A stretch of DNA of 64,000 nucleotides, from the NCBI RefSeq assembly GCF_017357225.1, contig NZ_CP071604.1, forward strand, positions 3,813,501-3,877,500, written 5' to 3'. Made by a program: the position numbers and the translations under genes. A model generated the notes under the pieces. It saw nothing but the letters and a program-made list of their open reading frames with translations. It ran no database searches and had not been told where the DNA came from. This DNA is from Rhizobium binae (lineage in GTDB: Bacteria; Pseudomonadota; Alphaproteobacteria; Rhizobiales; Rhizobiaceae). This document shows positions 1 to 8,449 of the stretch, one piece after another; within the stretch, counting starts at the first letter, position 1, and each line of letters opens with the position of its first letter.

Positions 1-2
1 CC

Positions 3-1739
3 CTGGTATCGCCGACCGCTGCAGCCTACACCTCCGGGCGGGACATTGGTCGGACCCTGGAAGCCGCCCGCAGCCGTGTCGAGGAACGTTTTCTCGAAGG
101 CGGCACCGTGCTGCTGTCAGTGATGGATGTTCTCAACCGCTTGTTGAATTCCCTTGAGGGTGTCGCGGCGGCGCTCGACAATGGTGAGTCGAGCGACACC
201 GGCGCCGATCTCCGTGCCACAGTGGAGAGACTGACGGCGCTCCCGCTCACCGAAGAAAACCGTCAGCAGGCGCTGGTCTCACTGGCGCAGACCGGCAGGG
301 ACTTGCGCAAATACGTCTCCGACATGCAGGAGACGATGCGCTATCTCAGAACTTTCGCCGTGACCGCGAAGATAACCGGCGCCGGCCTTGCCGAATTTGC
401 CGGCTTCGCACAGGAGATTCTGGAGCGAATCTATTCCGGCACTGATGAAGTCAACCGTTTCGCCGCGCATCTCGACAGCCTCGACAAAGAGGTTAAACTC
501 GCCGCCGCCTTCGGCGCCAGTGTCTCCAAGGGCTACGCCGATACCGTGCCGGCCGTTGCCGCCGCCCTGCGCGACGACGCCGCGAAGATCGTCCAACACC
601 GCAAACAGTTGGGCGTCGTCGCCCGCGAGGTCGGCGCGATTGCACGCGGCGTCCAAAGCAAGGTCGCCTCGACGCTCTCCGCCTTGCAGATCGGCGACAT
701 CACCCGTCAGCGCATCGAGCATGTGAAGGCCACCCTTTCGCTGCTTGAGGAATTCTTTGCCGGCGAGGAGAGCGCGAAGCTCGACGCCGGCGCACGCAAG
801 CGTCTTCAGAACGTTATTCACCATCTGACCGCAGCGCAGATGAGCGACATGTGCGTAAATTTCCAGCGGGAATCGGAAAACGTCGTCACGACGATCGCCA
901 GTTTCGACCACGACATGCGGGAGATCCTCAAGCTGCGCGACCAGATGAGCGGCGCGAGCGGCGAAGCCAGCGGCAATTTCATGCGCTCGCTGGAATCAAG
1001 CGTTTCGGCCGCCCATGAAATCGTCCGGCACGTCGACACGGCAAGCCGCCAAGCCGACCAGGTCAGCCAGTCGACGATCGGCACCGCCGCCAAGCTCTCC
1101 GAAGCGATTGCCAACATTCGCGCCGTCAAGACCGACATCCATTATATGGCCTTGAACACCAACCTTCGCTGCAGCCGTCTCGGCGAGGAAGGCAAGTCGA
1201 TCAACGTCGTCACGGCCGAATTGCGCATTTTCGCCGGCAAACTCGACGAATCCGCCGATGCCATCGTCACCGGCCTGCCGGCGCTCGAAGCCGCGGCCGG
1301 GCGCGTCACTCCGGCCACGGATGCCGGGGCGGGCGGCCTGGGAGATCGCCTGACGTCGGCCGTCGGCAACATCCGCTCCGCAGCCGATGTGATGGACAAA
1401 GAGCTGAAGGTGCTCGCCGAAAATGGCCGGGAGGTCGCCGCCAAGATCGGTCTGCTGATCGGAAAGCTCGATTTCCAGCGTGACCTCGGTGAGGTCTTTG
1501 CCCGCTGCGCCGATGTGCTTGATGAGGCCGCCGGCACCGAGATCGCCGATATCTCCGACCTCGCGGAGGCGATCGCGCCGCTCGATCGCAAGATCTTCAA
1601 GCAGTATACGATGGTTCAGGAGCGCAACATTCATCGCCACATCATTCCGGCACGCGAAGACAGCGCGCCTGCCGCGGCTCCCGCCGAGGCTGCCAAAATC
1701 GAAAGCGATGAGGATCTCTTCGCCGACGCGCTGTTTTAA
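3..1739 (+). CDS. Methyl-accepting chemotaxis-like protein, 5' end outside window
   Basis: The reading frame is open from the first full codon of the window to a TAA at 1739, so the true start lies upstream; the GTG at 108 is only the first in-window start-like codon. The protein is alanine-rich and strongly helical. Near its C-terminal third it carries a stretch (ALNTNLRCSRLGEEGKS, around 1150-1200) that aligns with the signalling hairpin tip of chemoreceptors (ALNAAIEAARAGE-G-), followed by an INVVTAELR segment like the receptor VVADEVR. I see no membrane segment or HAMP domain in the visible part, so it would be a cytoplasmic receptor-like protein. The hairpin tip is unusual, with a Cys and an extra acidic residue. 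Coupling to CheA/CheW is uncertain. Confidence 0.6.
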   Translation: MVSPTAAAYTSGRDIGRTLEAARSRVEERFLEGGTVLLSVMDVLNRLLNSLEGVAAALDNGESSDTGADLRATVERLTALPLTEENRQQALVSLAQTGRDLRKYVSDMQETMRYLRTFAVTAKITGAGLAEFAGFAQEILERIYSGTDEVNRFAAHLDSLDKEVKLAAAFGASVSKGYADTVPAVAAALRDDAAKIVQHRKQLGVVAREVGAIARGVQSKVASTLSALQIGDITRQRIEHVKATLSLLEEFFAGEESAKLDAGARKRLQNVIHHLTAAQMSDMCVNFQRESENVVTTIASFDHDMREILKLRDQMSGASGEASGNFMRSLESSVSAAHEIVRHVDTASRQADQVSQSTIGTAAKLSEAIANIRAVKTDIHYMALNTNLRCSRLGEEGKSINVVTAELRIFAGKLDESADAIVTGLPALEAAAGRVTPATDAGAGGLGDRLTSAVGNIRSAADVMDKELKVLAENGREVAAKIGLLIGKLDFQRDLGEVFARCADVLDEAAGTEIADISDLAEAIAPLDRKIFKQYTMVQERNIHRHIIPAREDSAPAAAPAEAAKIESDEDLFADALF

Positions 1740-1773
1740 AGTCGCCCCGGCTTGGGAGGCGCGGCGCCTCTGT

Positions 1774-2859
1774 CTATCGCCGCCGGAATTTGTTGGCGGC
1801 ATCGATCGCCGCCTTCTGCTGGTCGTCCTCGATGCCCAGATAAAAATCCTCGAGCGCCGGATCGGCAAGGCCGGCGCGGCGCGATAACACGTACCACTTC
1901 GCCGCCTCGACCGGATTGGGCGCCGTGCCGATGGCATTGACATAGAGGTGGGCGAGCTTGTTTTGCGCCGCGATATTGCCGCCATTGGCGGCAAGTTTCA
2001 GCCATTCGAAACCTTTGACATAATCCTTCGGGCCGCCGACACCGTTGACGAGCCAGATGCCGAGATCGAGTTGAGCCGTATCGAAGCCGGCACGCGCTGC
2101 ACGCGCCATCCACTCGCGGGCGAGTCGCTTCTTTTCCTCCGGCAGGTCTTTCAGCGTCGCGTAAAGCTGCGCCACCGCATATTGCGAATCGGCGATGCCC
2201 TGCTCGGCGGATTTCTCATAGAACGGCAACGCCAGCTTCAGCCCCTTCTCGCCGGGATTGTCGGCCACGAGGATCTGCGCCCAGTTGAACTCCGCCGAAG
2301 GGTTTCCGGCCTCGGCTGCCTTGCGCATATACTCGTCGGCCTTGACCTTGTCGCGCGGCACGCCTTCGCCTTCCATCAGCATCAGCGCATATTTGAACAT
2401 GGCCGCCGCATCGCCGCCTTCGGCCGCCTTGCCATACCAGAAGGCGGCGTTCTTCACGTCCTTCTTGACGCCGAGACCCTGGGAGAGGATTTCGCCGATC
2501 AGCGTCTGCGCCGCCGGATCGCCGAGCTGGGCGCGCGGCAGCGCCTTATCCATTGCGGTCAGGTAGTAGCCGCGCTGATAGGCGCCGTAAGCCTCGTCGA
2601 TCGGCCCCTTGTAGTCCTTCTCCGGCGGCAGGTCGGGCAGCTTCGCACCCATCCGGTCGAACACGCCGACGCCATCGGAGGGCTTTACGTCGTCCTCGCC
2701 GGTCAGCCGATCGGTGCGGAAGGTCGAAGCCGGCGCCGTGCCCGGCTGGCTGATGACGCTGTCGGGCGCCTGCGCCAGCGCAATATCGGGCCTGGCCGCA
2801 GCGAGGACGGCCATGCCTGCAAGAAAATATTTCAAAAGGCGGGCGGGCGGGATCGGCAT
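1774..2859 (-). CDS. Secreted Sel1-repeat (TPR-like) protein
   Basis: 361 residues when started at the ATG at 2859, which gives a clean signal peptide (MPIPPARLLKYFLAGMAVLA, cleavage near ALAQA). An upstream extension to 2997 would run into the ThiE-like gene and lose that signal. From about residue 115 onward there are at least five Sel1-type repeats with alternating A-x-Y-W-Y-x-K-A-A-x-x-G motifs (for example AAFWYGKAAEGG, ADEYMRKAAEAG, GFEWLKLAANGG). Sel1 repeats form helical solenoids that scaffold protein complexes; the protein should be periplasmic. It starts 10 bp after the ThiE-like gene, so the two are probably co-transcribed. Confidence 0.85.
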   Translation of the reverse strand: MPIPPARLLKYFLAGMAVLAAARPDIALAQAPDSVISQPGTAPASTFRTDRLTGEDDVKPSDGVGVFDRMGAKLPDLPPEKDYKGPIDEAYGAYQRGYYLTAMDKALPRAQLGDPAAQTLIGEILSQGLGVKKDVKNAAFWYGKAAEGGDAAAMFKYALMLMEGEGVPRDKVKADEYMRKAAEAGNPSAEFNWAQILVADNPGEKGLKLALPFYEKSAEQGIADSQYAVAQLYATLKDLPEEKKRLAREWMARAARAGFDTAQLDLGIWLVNGVGGPKDYVKGFEWLKLAANGGNIAAQNKLAHLYVNAIGTAPNPVEAAKWYVLSRRAGLADPALEDFYLGIEDDQQKAAIDAANKFRRR

Positions 2860-2869
2860 GAGCGCGATT

Positions 2870-3523
2870 TCAATCCTCAAACCGTGGCGCTTTTTCGTCA
2901 AGCAACGCGTTGATCTCGGCAATGATTGATGGCGCCCGGGCGGGATCGTCGAAGACCGCCAACCGCAGCGCCACGAACTCCGCTCCTGTCTCGGCAACGG
3001 CGAGCGCCGAGGTCGGGTCGCTGCCGCCCATGACGATGCAGGGAATTTCGATCATCGAAGCCCACCATTCGCCAAGCGCAAGATTCTTCGGATGCGCCTC
3101 CGGCTTGATGTCGCCATCGAGCTTGCCGAAGAAGATATAGTCCGGCCTCACTTCGCCGATCTCCAGTGCCGTGTGCCGGTCGGCCGCATTGCCTCCGCCG
3201 ACGATCATTTTCGGGGCGTGCTTGTCGATCGCCTCCGAGAGCACCTCGGCATTGCCGGAAAGATGCAGGCCATCGGCCTTCGCCCGTCCCGCCACGCGGC
3301 TATCGCCCGCAATCAGCGCCGCGGCGCCGGCATCCTGAATGACAGGCACCAGCTTTTCGGCATGTTTCTGGAAGGTGCCGTCGTCGAGCCCGTATTGCGG
3401 CACGATCACCGAGGCGACATCGCCGCCCTTCAGCGCATCGGCGACGATCCTTGCCTGTTCATCGGCGTTGGCGATATCAGGGGCGATGAGCACCAGGCGG
3501 CAGCGGTTTTCGGGTTCGGTCAT
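2870..3523 (-). CDS. Thiamine-phosphate synthase (ThiE)-like protein
   Basis: 217 residues from the ATG at 3523, chosen because the longer frame to 3613 overlaps the divergent promoter region. The chain reads as a TIM barrel of the thiamine-phosphate synthase/TenI type: VPVIQDAGAAALIAGDSR, DGLHLSG, PDYIFFGKL, and a glycine-rich phosphate-binding end (IVMGGSD). It lacks the usual ThiE pyrimidine-site signatures (no E-x-R-x-K motif, no G-x-S-x-H), so catalytic activity in thiamine synthesis is doubtful. No other thiamine gene is nearby. It is followed at 10 bp by the Sel1-repeat gene. Genome annotation of the family normally says ThiE; I would treat it as a divergent homologue. Confidence 0.7.
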   Translation of the reverse strand: MTEPENRCRLVLIAPDIANADEQARIVADALKGGDVASVIVPQYGLDDGTFQKHAEKLVPVIQDAGAAALIAGDSRVAGRAKADGLHLSGNAEVLSEAIDKHAPKMIVGGGNAADRHTALEIGEVRPDYIFFGKLDGDIKPEAHPKNLALGEWWASMIEIPCIVMGGSDPTSALAVAETGAEFVALRLAVFDDPARAPSIIAEINALLDEKAPRFED

Positions 3524-3631
3524 GAGGTCTTTCCGTTTCCTGCGAATTCCCTCTTCGAAAGGACGGATCCGCACTCGTTTTGTGTGAGTAGTTCCGTTAG
3601 AGGAGGCTTGCAAGAGGAGGACGCCGAAAGC

Positions 3632-4396
3632 ATGCCGCAGGATTTGTCATTCTACTACGCCGCCGTGCCCGCCGTTCTCTTGGTCGGCCTCGCAAAAGGC
3701 GGCATGGGCGACGCTTTGTCGCTGATCGGCTTGCCCTTTCTCGCCTTGGTCGTTTCGCCGGTCGAGGCGGCTGCGATCCTTCTGCCGATCCTCGTCTTCA
3801 TGGATATGATCTCGCTGGTCGTCTGGCGCAAGCACGGCGACTGGACGACGCTGAAGATCATGTTGCCCGGCGCGATCTTCGGCATCGGCCTCGGCTGGGC
3901 GACCTCGGCGCTCGTTCCGGGCAACATCCTGCGCATCGTCATCGGCGCGGTGACCATCCTCTTCTGCCTGCGCTATTTCTGGAACAATTTCGGCCCGGGC
4001 GCCGACAGGGTGATCCCGCCGCGCGGCCAGCGGCCGATCGCTGCTGGTTTCTGGGGCGCGTTCTCGGGTTACGGCAGCTTCGTCGCCCATGCCGGCGGCG
4101 CCCCTTTCCAGGTCTATGCGCTGCCGCTCGAGCTGCAGCCGCGCGAATATACCGGCACGAGCGTGCGCTTCTTCGCGATCCTCAATGCCATCAAGCTCAT
4201 CCCCTATTTCGCGCTCGGCCAGCTCGACACGCAGAATCTCGCGACCTCGGCGACGTTGCTGCCTTTCGCCCCGCTTGCCACGCTTGCCGGCGCCTGGTGC
4301 GTGCGCCGCATGAAGCCGGAGATTTTCTATCCCTTCATGTATGCGATGGCCTTCATCGCCGCCTTGCTGATCGTGCGCGAGGGCCTTGGAGGGTAA
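3632..4396 (+). CDS. TauE/SafE-family membrane permease
   Basis: 254 residues from the ATG at 3632, preceded by a strong ribosome site (aagaggagga). The open frame continues upstream to 3092, but that part is antisense to the ThiE-like gene. The protein is mostly membrane-embedded with about eight hydrophobic segments and shows the family pattern GLAKGGMGD near the N-terminus and a GGAPFQVYALPL loop in the middle, where the second half of the internal duplication begins. TauE/SafE proteins export or import sulfur-containing organic anions such as sulfite or sulfoacetate; the substrate here is not deducible. Transcribed divergently from the ThiE-like gene. Confidence 0.85.
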   Translation: MPQDLSFYYAAVPAVLLVGLAKGGMGDALSLIGLPFLALVVSPVEAAAILLPILVFMDMISLVVWRKHGDWTTLKIMLPGAIFGIGLGWATSALVPGNILRIVIGAVTILFCLRYFWNNFGPGADRVIPPRGQRPIAAGFWGAFSGYGSFVAHAGGAPFQVYALPLELQPREYTGTSVRFFAILNAIKLIPYFALGQLDTQNLATSATLLPFAPLATLAGAWCVRRMKPEIFYPFMYAMAFIAALLIVREGLGG

Positions 4397-4560
4397 GGGC
4401 GGTCCTGCCGTGTCCTTAATTGAAATCGACTTCACTAATTATGCAGCAATTCGAAGTGGAGTAGCGTCCCGAGCGCGCCTGAAAAGACGCGCAGCGCTCT
4501 CCTACGCTGCAACGCACAATTTTCTTGCCGCCGCGGCCGGTTTGACGTAGCGTTCCCGCC

Positions 4561-4821
4561 ATGTCGAACACGGACCCCTTCTCTGCAATTGCCGATCCGA
4601 ACCGGCGGTTTCTGCTGGAGGAATTGCGGCGTGCGCCCCGGACAGTCAATGAGCTTGCCGAGGGCCTGCCGATCAGCCGCCCCGCTGTTTCGCAACACCT
4701 GAAGGCGCTGCTCGACAGCAACCTCGTCTCGGTGACGTCGGAAGGAACGAAACGCATCTACGCGGTCAATAACCGCGGCTTCGACAAGCTCAATCTGTGG
4801 CTGGATCAGTTCTGGGCCTGA
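4561..4821 (+). CDS. ArsR-family winged-helix regulator
   Basis: 86 residues. The whole protein is one winged helix-turn-helix: DPNRRFLLEELRRAPRTVNE leads into LPISRPAVSQHLKALLDSN (recognition helix), followed by the wing TSEGTKRIYAVN. This is the subgroup of ArsR regulators often paired with SRPBCC/AHSA1 proteins. No metal-binding cysteine cluster is present, so metal sensing is unlikely. No obvious target gene sits next to it; downstream is a repeat region. Confidence 0.85.
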   Translation: MSNTDPFSAIADPNRRFLLEELRRAPRTVNELAEGLPISRPAVSQHLKALLDSNLVSVTSEGTKRIYAVNNRGFDKLNLWLDQFWA

Positions 4822-4831
4822 TCGCCCTCCC

Positions 4832-4933
4832 CTAAACGTGTCGCGATCTTTCAGATGCGCTTCGCACGCTTTAGGTCTTTGTTTCCACGCATGTCTTTAT
4901 CGCAATACCGCTGCACACTTTTGCGAGACATGC
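4832..4933. repeat. Rhizobial intergenic repeat with two tandem hairpins
   Basis: Two adjacent imperfect dyads. The first has arms CTAAACGTG (4832-4840) and CACGCTTTAG (4865-4874). The second has arms GCATGTC (4889-4895) and GACATGC (4927-4933), with inner TCGCAA/TTGCGA pairing. I recognise the sequence as one that recurs between genes in Rhizobium genomes; copy number cannot be checked here. It lies between the ArsR gene and the DUF465 terminator region and contains no credible gene. Confidence 0.6.
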
Positions 4934-4988
4934 TCTCAGACCGCCGGGCCCAATCATGCGAGCGCGATCTACCGCGCCAGATGCAAAA

Positions 4989-5016
4989 GCGCCAGCCGCG
5001 AGCATCGGGCTGGCGC
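4989..5016 (-). terminator. Likely terminator of the minus-strand DUF465 gene
   Basis: Stem GCGCCAGCC (4989-4997) pairs perfectly with GGCTGGCGC (5008-5016). Read on the minus strand it is followed by TTTTG. It sits about 100 bases after the stop of the DUF465 gene at 5113. Confidence 0.55.
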
Positions 5017-5112
5017 AATTCTGGTGTTAAATCACCGGGTCTTGCAAATTTTAGGCGGAATGGATGGTTTACCTCTTACGCAAGATGATCGTCCGGCGAC
5101 CCTTGGGAAGAT

Positions 5113-5286
5113 CTAATGGACGGATGACTTGAGACGCTGAATCTCGTCCTTGATGCGCAGCTTGCGGCGCTTGCATTCGGCAATTTCCGTATCGGAGATA
5201 GAGGGAGCTGTTCTAAGTGCATGCAGCTCCTCCTCGAGAGCGACATGCTTTTTCTGGAGTGATTCAAGATGAGCTTCAACTGTCAT
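5113..5286 (-). CDS. Small coiled-coil DUF465 (YdcH-like) protein A
   Basis: 57 residues, start ATG at 5286 with a strong purine-rich ribosome site (GGAAGGAAGGG) just upstream, stop TAG at 5113-5115. The translation begins MTVEAHLESLQKKHVALEEE and continues through a charged helix ending KRRKLRIKDEIQRLKSS, which is the DUF465 pattern: heptads of Leu followed by a KKRKL-x-IKDEI block. Function of the family is unknown; its members are short cytoplasmic helical hairpins. Oriented away from a second DUF465 gene at 5515. Confidence 0.85.
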   Translation of the reverse strand: MTVEAHLESLQKKHVALEEELHALRTAPSISDTEIAECKRRKLRIKDEIQRLKSSVH

Positions 5287-5514
5287 TTGACCCTTCCTTC
5301 CTCTTACCCTCCCCGGCCATCATCGTCGGGGATCAAGGTGTCAACGCGCCGGACTGTGACATATTTTTGAAGGCTTGTCGAAGGCGAAAAGATGAAGATG
5401 AGATGGCAAATTCATGATCAAGACTAACTAGCCGTTACCCGTATTTGGTGATAGGAGCTTGCGGAAATCATCGGCAGATCGGACAAGATCCGAAGACGAT
5501 AACGGGGAATACAT

Positions 5515-5718
5515 ATGGCCGATCAGGAACAGGCGGAAATCAGGCTCATGGTGGCGCGTCTGCGTCAGGAGCACGAGGATTTCGACGCCGCGATCAACGC
5601 CATGATCGAGACCGGATGCGACGCTTTGCGAATTCAGCGCATGAAAAAGAAGAAGCTCGTTATCAAGGACAAGCTCTCCAAGCTGGAAGATCAGATCGTC
5701 CCTGATATCATCGCCTGA
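5515..5718 (+). CDS. Small coiled-coil DUF465 (YdcH-like) protein B
   Basis: 67 residues. It has the DUF465 layout: MVARLRQEHEDFDAAINAM, then the basic core MKKKKLVIKDKLSKLEDQI. It resembles the divergently transcribed neighbour at 5113-5286 (KRRKLRIKDEI), so the two are paralogues. The stop is 30 bp before purE, making co-transcription with purEK likely. Function unknown. Confidence 0.85.
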   Translation: MADQEQAEIRLMVARLRQEHEDFDAAINAMIETGCDALRIQRMKKKKLVIKDKLSKLEDQIVPDIIA

Positions 5719-5748
5719 TCGTATCGCTTGAAAGGAACAGCGGCAACG

Positions 5749-6243
5749 ATGACAGACAGACCACCCGTCGCCATTATCATGGGCAGCCAATCCGATTGGG
5801 AAACCATGAAGAACGCGGCCGATACGCTGGAAGCCCTCGAAATCCCGTATGATGCGCGCATCATCTCGGCGCACCGCACGCCCGACCGCATGGCGAATTT
5901 CGCCAAGGGCGCGCGCGCCGAGGGTTTCAAGGTCATCATCGCCGGCGCCGGCGGCGCCGCCCATCTGCCGGGCATGACCGCATCGATGACGCCGTTGCCG
6001 GTCTTCGGCGTGCCGGTCCAGTCGAAAACCATGTCCGGCCAGGACAGTCTTCTGTCCATCGTCCAGATGCCGGCCGGCATTCCTGTGGGAACCCTCGCCA
6101 TCGGCAAGGCGGGCGCCGTCAACGCCGCCCTTCTCGCCGCCGCAGTGCTTGCGCTTTCCGACGAAGAAATCGCCGAGCGGCTCGACGAATGGCGCGAACG
6201 TCAGAGTGCCAGCATCGCCGAATACCCGATGGACGACCAATGA
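5749..6243 (+). CDS. purE: N5-carboxyaminoimidazole ribonucleotide mutase
   Basis: 164 residues from the ATG at 5749; AAAGGAAC at 5731 is the ribosome site, so the in-frame TTG at 5728 was not used. PurE converts N5-CAIR to CAIR in de novo purine synthesis. Family signatures are present: [12 protein letters not shown] for phosphate/carboxylate binding, SAHRTPDRM with the catalytic His, and [13 protein letters not shown]. Its stop overlaps the purK start as ATGA (6240-6243), indicating translational coupling. Confidence 0.97.
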   Translation: MTDRPPVAIIMGSQSDWETMKNAADTLEALEIPYDARIISAHRTPDRMANFAKGARAEGFKVIIAGAGGAAHLPGMTASMTPLPVFGVPVQSKTMSGQDSLLSIVQMPAGIPVGTLAIGKAGAVNAALLAAAVLALSDEEIAERLDEWRERQSASIAEYPMDDQ

Positions 6244-7316
6244 CCGTAAGAACGATCGGCATTGTCGGCGGCGGCCAGCTCGGCCGCATGCTGGCGATTG
6301 CCGCCGCCAGGCTGAATTTCCGCACGATCATTCTCGAGCCGCAGGCGGACTGCCCGGCCGCGCAGCTCGCCAATCGGCAGATCACCGCCGCCTATGACGA
6401 TCCGGCGGCGCTGGCCGAACTTGCCGCCGCCTGCGATGTCGTCACCTACGAATTCGAGAACGTGCCCGTCGCAGCCGCAGAAACGCTTTCGGCAAGCATT
6501 CCCGTCTATCCGCCACCGAAGGCGCTGGAAGCCGCCCAGGACCGCCTGGTCGAAAAGCGCTTCCTCAACGATTGCGGCATCACCACCGCCCGCTTTCACG
6601 CAATCGACAGCCAGGCCGATCTCGAGGCGGCGCTTAAGGATTTCGTCGGCCAGGGCGTATTGAAGACCCGCCGTCTCGGTTATGACGGTAAGGGGCAGAA
6701 GGTTTTCCGTTCGGTGGCCGACAGCCCGGACGACGCCTATGCCGCGCTCGGCGCCGTGCCGCTGATCCTCGAAAGCTTCGTCGCCTTCGAACGCGAGGTT
6801 TCGATCATCGCCGCGCGAACCGCGGACGGCACAGTGGTCTGCTTCGATCCCGCCGAAAATGTACACCGCAACGGCATCCTCCATACCTCGACCGTTCCCG
6901 CCGCGATCCCCGAGACGACGGGCAAAGCCGCACGTCGGGCGGCGGAAAAAATTCTTGCGGCATTGGACTATGTCGGCGTCATCGGCATAGAATTCTTCGT
7001 GCTTGCCGACGGCAGCCTGATCGCCAACGAGATGGCTCCGCGGGTCCACAATTCCGGACACTGGACGGAGGCGGCCTGCGCCGTCAGCCAGTTCGAGCAG
7101 CATATCCGCGCCGTCGCCGGCCTGCCGCTCGGCAATGGCGAGCGTCATTCCGACTGCGTCATGCAGAACCTGATCGGCGACGATATCCTTGCAGTTCCCG
7201 AGTGGCTGCGACGTCCCGATACGCTGGTCCATCTCTACGGCAAGACCGAATGGCGCCCGGGCCGCAAGATGGGCCATGTCACCACATTGGCGCCGAAATC
7301 GCCGCTTTCCCGGTGA
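6240..7316 (+). CDS. purK: N5-carboxyaminoimidazole ribonucleotide synthase
   Basis: 358 residues, start ATG at 6240 overlapping the purE stop by 4 bp. PurK is an ATP-grasp ligase that carboxylates AIR using bicarbonate and ATP, feeding PurE. Visible motifs: N-terminal [12 protein letters not shown] nucleotide fold, YEFENVP, the ATP-grasp lid [11 protein letters not shown], and metal-binding [29 protein letters not shown]. Length is typical. A stem-loop terminator follows at 7401. Confidence 0.97.
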   Translation: MTVRTIGIVGGGQLGRMLAIAAARLNFRTIILEPQADCPAAQLANRQITAAYDDPAALAELAAACDVVTYEFENVPVAAAETLSASIPVYPPPKALEAAQDRLVEKRFLNDCGITTARFHAIDSQADLEAALKDFVGQGVLKTRRLGYDGKGQKVFRSVADSPDDAYAALGAVPLILESFVAFEREVSIIAARTADGTVVCFDPAENVHRNGILHTSTVPAAIPETTGKAARRAAEKILAALDYVGVIGIEFFVLADGSLIANEMAPRVHNSGHWTEAACAVSQFEQHIRAVAGLPLGNGERHSDCVMQNLIGDDILAVPEWLRRPDTLVHLYGKTEWRPGRKMGHVTTLAPKSPLSR

Positions 7317-7400
7317 GAAAACACCCTCTCACCTTGGGAAAAACACCGTCACGTGGTTGACACGGAAAAGGCGACGGGGTATCTGCTCCCCCACCTAAAG

Positions 7401-7425
7401 AGCGCGCCCCGACGGCGCGCTTTTG
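7401..7425 (+). terminator. Intrinsic terminator after purEK
   Basis: AGCGCGCC (7401-7408) pairs perfectly with GGCGCGCT (7414-7421) around a CCGAC loop and is followed by TTT. It separates purK from rpmJ. Confidence 0.8.
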
Positions 7426-7480
7426 ATTGTTAAAGATACGGGCGAATGTGAATTCCCCATAGAGATCGCGGATCAGAAAA

Positions 7481-7606
7481 ATGAAGATCAAGAATTCGCT
7501 CAAGTCGCTCAAGGCTCGCCACCGTGACAACCGTCTGGTTCGCCGCAAGGGCCGCATCTACATCATCAACAAGCTGAACCCGCGCTACAAGGCTCGTCAG
7601 GGCTGA
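7481..7606 (+). CDS. rpmJ: 50S ribosomal protein L36, cysteine-free type
   Basis: 41 residues, start ATG at 7481, stop TGA at 7604-7606. The translation starts [20 protein letters not shown] and continues [21 protein letters not shown], the L36 fold. None of the three Cys and one His that bind zinc in classical L36 are present, so this is the zinc-independent type, resembling E. coli YkgO. As the likely only copy it would be constitutive; I cannot check for another. Confidence 0.95.
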   Translation: MKIKNSLKSLKARHRDNRLVRRKGRIYIINKLNPRYKARQG

Positions 7607-7667
7607 TTGCCCGCATCCGGATTACTGCGCCGCGCAGATTGCGCCGGCGGATATCCGGAGGGTCGCT

Positions 7668-8330
7668 GTGGTGATCACGTCTAATTTGTTTGATCTTCGG
7701 CGCTGGCGGGCTAATATGTCCGCCATGCGCCTTTTTGCTTTGATGCCAGCGGCCTTGCCGCTCTTTCTCGTCCTCTCCGCCTCTCCGCTTCCGGCCATCG
7801 CGGCGGAAAAGGATGTCATCGTTGAGCAGAGCAACGTCAATAATTCGCCGAAGCAGCGCCTCGACCAGCTCTTCAGCCAGCTGAAGCGCGAGCGCGACCC
7901 CGACAAGGCCAGCAGCATCGCCAACGAAATTCGCCTGGAATGGAATGATTCCGGCAGCGCGACCGTCAATCTGCTGATGCAGTGGGCCGACGAGGCGATT
8001 GAGGAAAAGCGCAATCCCGCCGCTCTCGATTTCCTCGACGAGGCGATAGCGCTGAAGCCTGATTACGCCGAAAGCTGGAATCGGCGCGCCACACTGAATT
8101 TCGTCATGGGCAATTACCGCAAGTCGATGTCCGACATCGAGCACGTGCTCAATCTCGAGCCGCGCCATTTCGGCGCCCTTTCCGGCATGGCCGCGATCCT
8201 CAGCAATGCAGGCAACGATGAGCTGACGTTGAAAGCCTGGGAGCGGTTCCTCGACATCTATCCCGCCGAGCGCACCGCGCAGGAACAGGTCAATACGCTG
8301 TCGGAAAAACTTGCCGGCAACCGCACTTGA
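7668..8330 (+). CDS. Exported TPR-repeat protein
   Basis: 220 residues from GTG 7668, which has GGAGGG 5-6 bases upstream; ATG 7716 or 7725 would give a shorter, more typical signal peptide (MRLFALMPAALPLFLVLSAS, cleavage after AIAA). Mature part: a charged linker, then two or three tetratricopeptide repeats (NPAALDFLDEAIALKPDYAE, NYRKSMSDIEHVLNLEPRHF, ELTLKAWERFLDIYP). Such proteins scaffold periplasmic or envelope complexes. The partner is not deducible from the neighbours. Confidence 0.8.
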   Translation: MVITSNLFDLRRWRANMSAMRLFALMPAALPLFLVLSASPLPAIAAEKDVIVEQSNVNNSPKQRLDQLFSQLKRERDPDKASSIANEIRLEWNDSGSATVNLLMQWADEAIEEKRNPAALDFLDEAIALKPDYAESWNRRATLNFVMGNYRKSMSDIEHVLNLEPRHFGALSGMAAILSNAGNDELTLKAWERFLDIYPAERTAQEQVNTLSEKLAGNRT

Positions 8331-8449
8331 TCTCGCTCACCCGATCTTGAAGCCCGGCCGGACCGCACAATTTTAGTATTGTCGAGGGGGCCACGTGGCG
8401 CTTCGCCCACCCTTCTCGAGAACCGCCGCAACCACCGCCCGTAACGATC

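Noticed and set aside
3092..3631. 540-bp N-terminal extension of the TauE/SafE gene
   Set aside because: Antisense to the ThiE-like gene; a strong ribosome site precedes ATG 3632.
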